Source of the DNA: Actinomycetota bacterium
GTDB taxonomy: Bacteria; Actinomycetota; Humimicrobiia; Humimicrobiales; Humimicrobiaceae
Reading direction: 5' to 3'
Assembly (NCBI GenBank): GCA_018894445.1
Contig: JAHIPJ010000006.1
Coordinates: 1-17,598, forward strand
Length of the DNA stretch: 17,598 nt
The notes under the pieces were generated by a model that did not search any database, was not told the DNA's origin, and worked only from the letters and a program-made list of their open reading frames with translations. Below, piece by piece: positions 16,233-17,598 of the stretch. Position 1 is the stretch's first letter. The number at the start of each line of letters is the position of its first letter. The position numbers were made by a program, and so were the translations under genes.

Positions 16233-17140
16233 TGGTAAGAACCAGGTATTTTTTTAGTGAGACTTTTACCAGCCTGAAACGGAACTTTTTTATGGGATTT
16301 ACTGCTATTACCACTGTTGCTATTACTTTGTTTATTGTGGGGTTCTTTGCAATAATTGTTTATGATATACAGGGGATAATGAGCTCAGTAAAAAGCCAGG
16401 TAGAGTTGAGGGTATATCTTAAAGATGAAATCTCGGAAGAGTTAAAGGAATATATCGAACAGGAGATAATAAGCTGGGAGGAAACTGAAAGTGTAGAATA
16501 TGTATCCAAAGACCTGGCACTGGAAAGATTTAAGAAGCAAATGGAAGGAAGTGATATCTTAAAAGAGATTGAGGGGAATCCGCTTCCGGCTTCTTTTGAT
16601 ATAACTTTAAATAATCCCGAAAAGATTGATCAGGTAGAGCTCCGTTTTTATGACAAGGATGGAAATTTTATAGAAGGTGTTGATGATGTGATATACGAAA
16701 GGAAAGTAGTCAAACCATTGTTTTCAATAACTGCAATTATTGGAACTATAGCATTTTTGATAATTATAGCGCTTCTTCTGGCAGCTATTGTATTGATATT
16801 TAATACCATAAGGCTCTCTATTTATGCCCGCCGTAAGGAGATTGAGGTCATGAAACTGGTGGGTGCCACTAACTGGTTTGTAAGAATTCCATTCCTGTTT
16901 GAAGGTTTTTTTGAGGGATTTGCAGGAAGTATCATTTCTATTATCTTATTGTATTTTATAGGTAATTTCTTACTTATTAAGGGCGAGAGAGCAATTGTAG
17001 ATATTATGCGGATTAAAGAATTGGCTATAGTTGGAAGCGGTAATGTTATGTTATATGTATACGTAGGAGTGTTAGTACTGGGAGGCCTTATAGGAATTTT
17101 AAGTAGTGTTATTGCCTTGAGAAGGTATGTAAAAGTTTAA
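16232..17140 (+). CDS. ftsX: Cell division membrane protein FtsX
   Basis: A 302-residue membrane partner of FtsE that passes its ATPase state to a cell-wall hydrolase or activator outside the cell. Four membrane segments are visible, at about 22-46, 164-192, 225-249 and 272-296. The first is followed by a large external domain (about 47-160), where such partners bind. The RRKEIEVMKLVGATNWFVRIPFLFEG block (200-224) between segments 2 and 3 is the conserved cytoplasmic coupling region of FtsX. The start overlaps the ftsE stop by one base. Length fits the family. Confidence 0.95.
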   Translation: MVRTRYFFSETFTSLKRNFFMGFTAITTVAITLFIVGFFAIIVYDIQGIMSSVKSQVELRVYLKDEISEELKEYIEQEIISWEETESVEYVSKDLALERFKKQMEGSDILKEIEGNPLPASFDITLNNPEKIDQVELRFYDKDGNFIEGVDDVIYERKVVKPLFSITAIIGTIAFLIIIALLLAAIVLIFNTIRLSIYARRKEIEVMKLVGATNWFVRIPFLFEGFFEGFAGSIISIILLYFIGNFLLIKGERAIVDIMRIKELAIVGSGNVMLYVYVGVLVLGGLIGILSSVIALRRYVKV

Positions 17141-17168
17141 GGGCTTATATTTTTAAATTTTTAATTTT

Positions 17169-17186
17169 TTTTAATTAGTATTAAAA
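17169..17186 (+). repeat. All-A/T inverted repeat between ftsX and the downstream gene
   Basis: TTTTAAT and ATTAAAA form a perfect 7-base inverted repeat around a TAGT loop, 28 bases after the ftsX stop. There are no G-C pairs in the stem and no run of T after it, so it is a poor intrinsic terminator. It may be chance in very AT-rich DNA, or part of the upstream region of the promoter at 17191. Confidence 0.3.
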
Positions 17187-17190
17187 TAGT

Positions 17191-17196
17191 TATAAT
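17191..17196 (+). promoter_or_regulatory. Perfect -10 hexamer before the murein hydrolase activator gene
   Basis: TATAAT ends 15 bases before the ATG at 17212, so transcription would begin only about 8-10 bases before the start codon. The region 16-18 bases upstream is a T-run with no good -35, although AT-rich upstream DNA can help. If used, the mRNA would have almost no leader, which fits the lack of a Shine-Dalgarno sequence there. Confidence 0.35.
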
Positions 17197-17211
17197 AAAA
17201 AATGAAATGAT

Positions 17212-17598
17212 ATGATAATTAAAAGTAAAAACATCATAGCCGTATTTGTAACAATTATTATAGCACTCTCCAGCTTTAATCTTATTTCTACTGCATCACC
17301 AAAATTTATTTACAGTCAGTCTCTTGAGGATGAATTGGAACAAATACAGCAGGAAAGAGAAGAGACCCAGGGAAAAATTAAAGAAGTAAAAAAGCAAGAG
17401 CAGCAATATATTAACCAGGTAAAGGAAGTAGAGGGGCAGCTGTTGGGTGCATTGTCTGAACTGGACAACCTTAACACTAAATTATCCGAAGCCAAGAGCG
17501 AGGTTGATAAAGCAACTATAGAGATGGTTCTAAAAGAGGAAGAGTTAAAAAGGATAGAAGAAGAGCTTAAAGAAAAAATAAGAATTTTAAATGATAGA
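17212..17598 (+). CDS. N-terminal part of a coiled-coil murein hydrolase activator/peptidase (EnvC/PcsB-like), cut by window end
   Basis: This open frame starts at ATG 17212 and runs past the window end, giving 129 residues so far. Residues 1-30 look like a signal peptide or membrane anchor: Lys near the N terminus, then a hydrophobic run (about 8-27) and small residues. From about residue 37 to the end it is rich in Glu, Lys, Gln and Leu with heptad spacing, typical of a long coiled coil. Position after ftsEX and this architecture match EnvC, PcsB and CwlO-type proteins, whose coiled coil binds FtsX and whose C-terminal LytM or NlpC/P60 domain would lie beyond the window. No Shine-Dalgarno sequence precedes the ATG. 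The catalytic class cannot be told from what is present. Confidence 0.8.
   Translation, partial: MIIKSKNIIAVFVTIIIALSSFNLISTASPKFIYSQSLEDELEQIQQEREETQGKIKEVKKQEQQYINQVKEVEGQLLGALSELDNLNTKLSEAKSEVDKATIEMVLKEEELKRIEEELKEKIRILNDR

Overview
This is an AT-rich bacterial window whose sixteen recognisable genes all lie on the + strand and are closely packed. No gene-free stretch exceeds about 100 bases; the longest are 893-994 and 17141-17211. I see no tRNA, rRNA, CRISPR array, insertion sequence, phage gene or riboswitch. The region looks like a vertically inherited chromosomal core, and I did not find a new defence or mobile system. ATG, GTG and TTG are all used as starts, usually behind clear AAGGAG-like ribosome binding sites.

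Left part (1-6719), sugar nucleotides and glycan synthesis: a WbbL-like family 2 glycosyltransferase, a GDP-4-keto-6-deoxymannose reductase (rmd), a mannose-1-phosphate guanylyltransferase-like enzyme, GDP-mannose 4,6-dehydratase (gmd), a phosphohexomutase, and a bifunctional phosphoglucose/phosphomannose isomerase. Together they can carry fructose-6-P through mannose-6-P, mannose-1-P and GDP-mannose to GDP-D-rhamnose, with a glycosyltransferase alongside.

Middle (6759-10250), SAM by-product recycling and a second nucleotidyltransferase: S-adenosylhomocysteine hydrolase (ahcY), methylthioribose-1-phosphate isomerase (mtnA), then a second NDP-sugar pyrophosphorylase resembling the N-terminal half of fused GMP-PMM proteins.

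Right part (10258-17598), conserved housekeeping: a ComF-type phosphoribosyltransferase, a cold-shock protein, long-form hibernation factor (hpf), secA, prfB with a +1 programmed frameshift, ftsE, ftsX, and the start of a coiled-coil, probably secreted murein hydrolase activator cut by the window end.

The order wbbL-like / rmlD-position reductase / GMP / PMM / PGI-like / ahcY / comF / hpf / secA recalls, from memory, the Mycobacterium tuberculosis Rv3266c-Rv3240c region. The comFC-hpf-secA-prfB-ftsEX part also recalls Bacillus. I infer a Gram-positive-type (Terrabacteria) lineage, most likely a deep-branching, low-GC, uncultivated actinobacterial group. This placement rests on gene order and protein family, not on a computed phylogeny.
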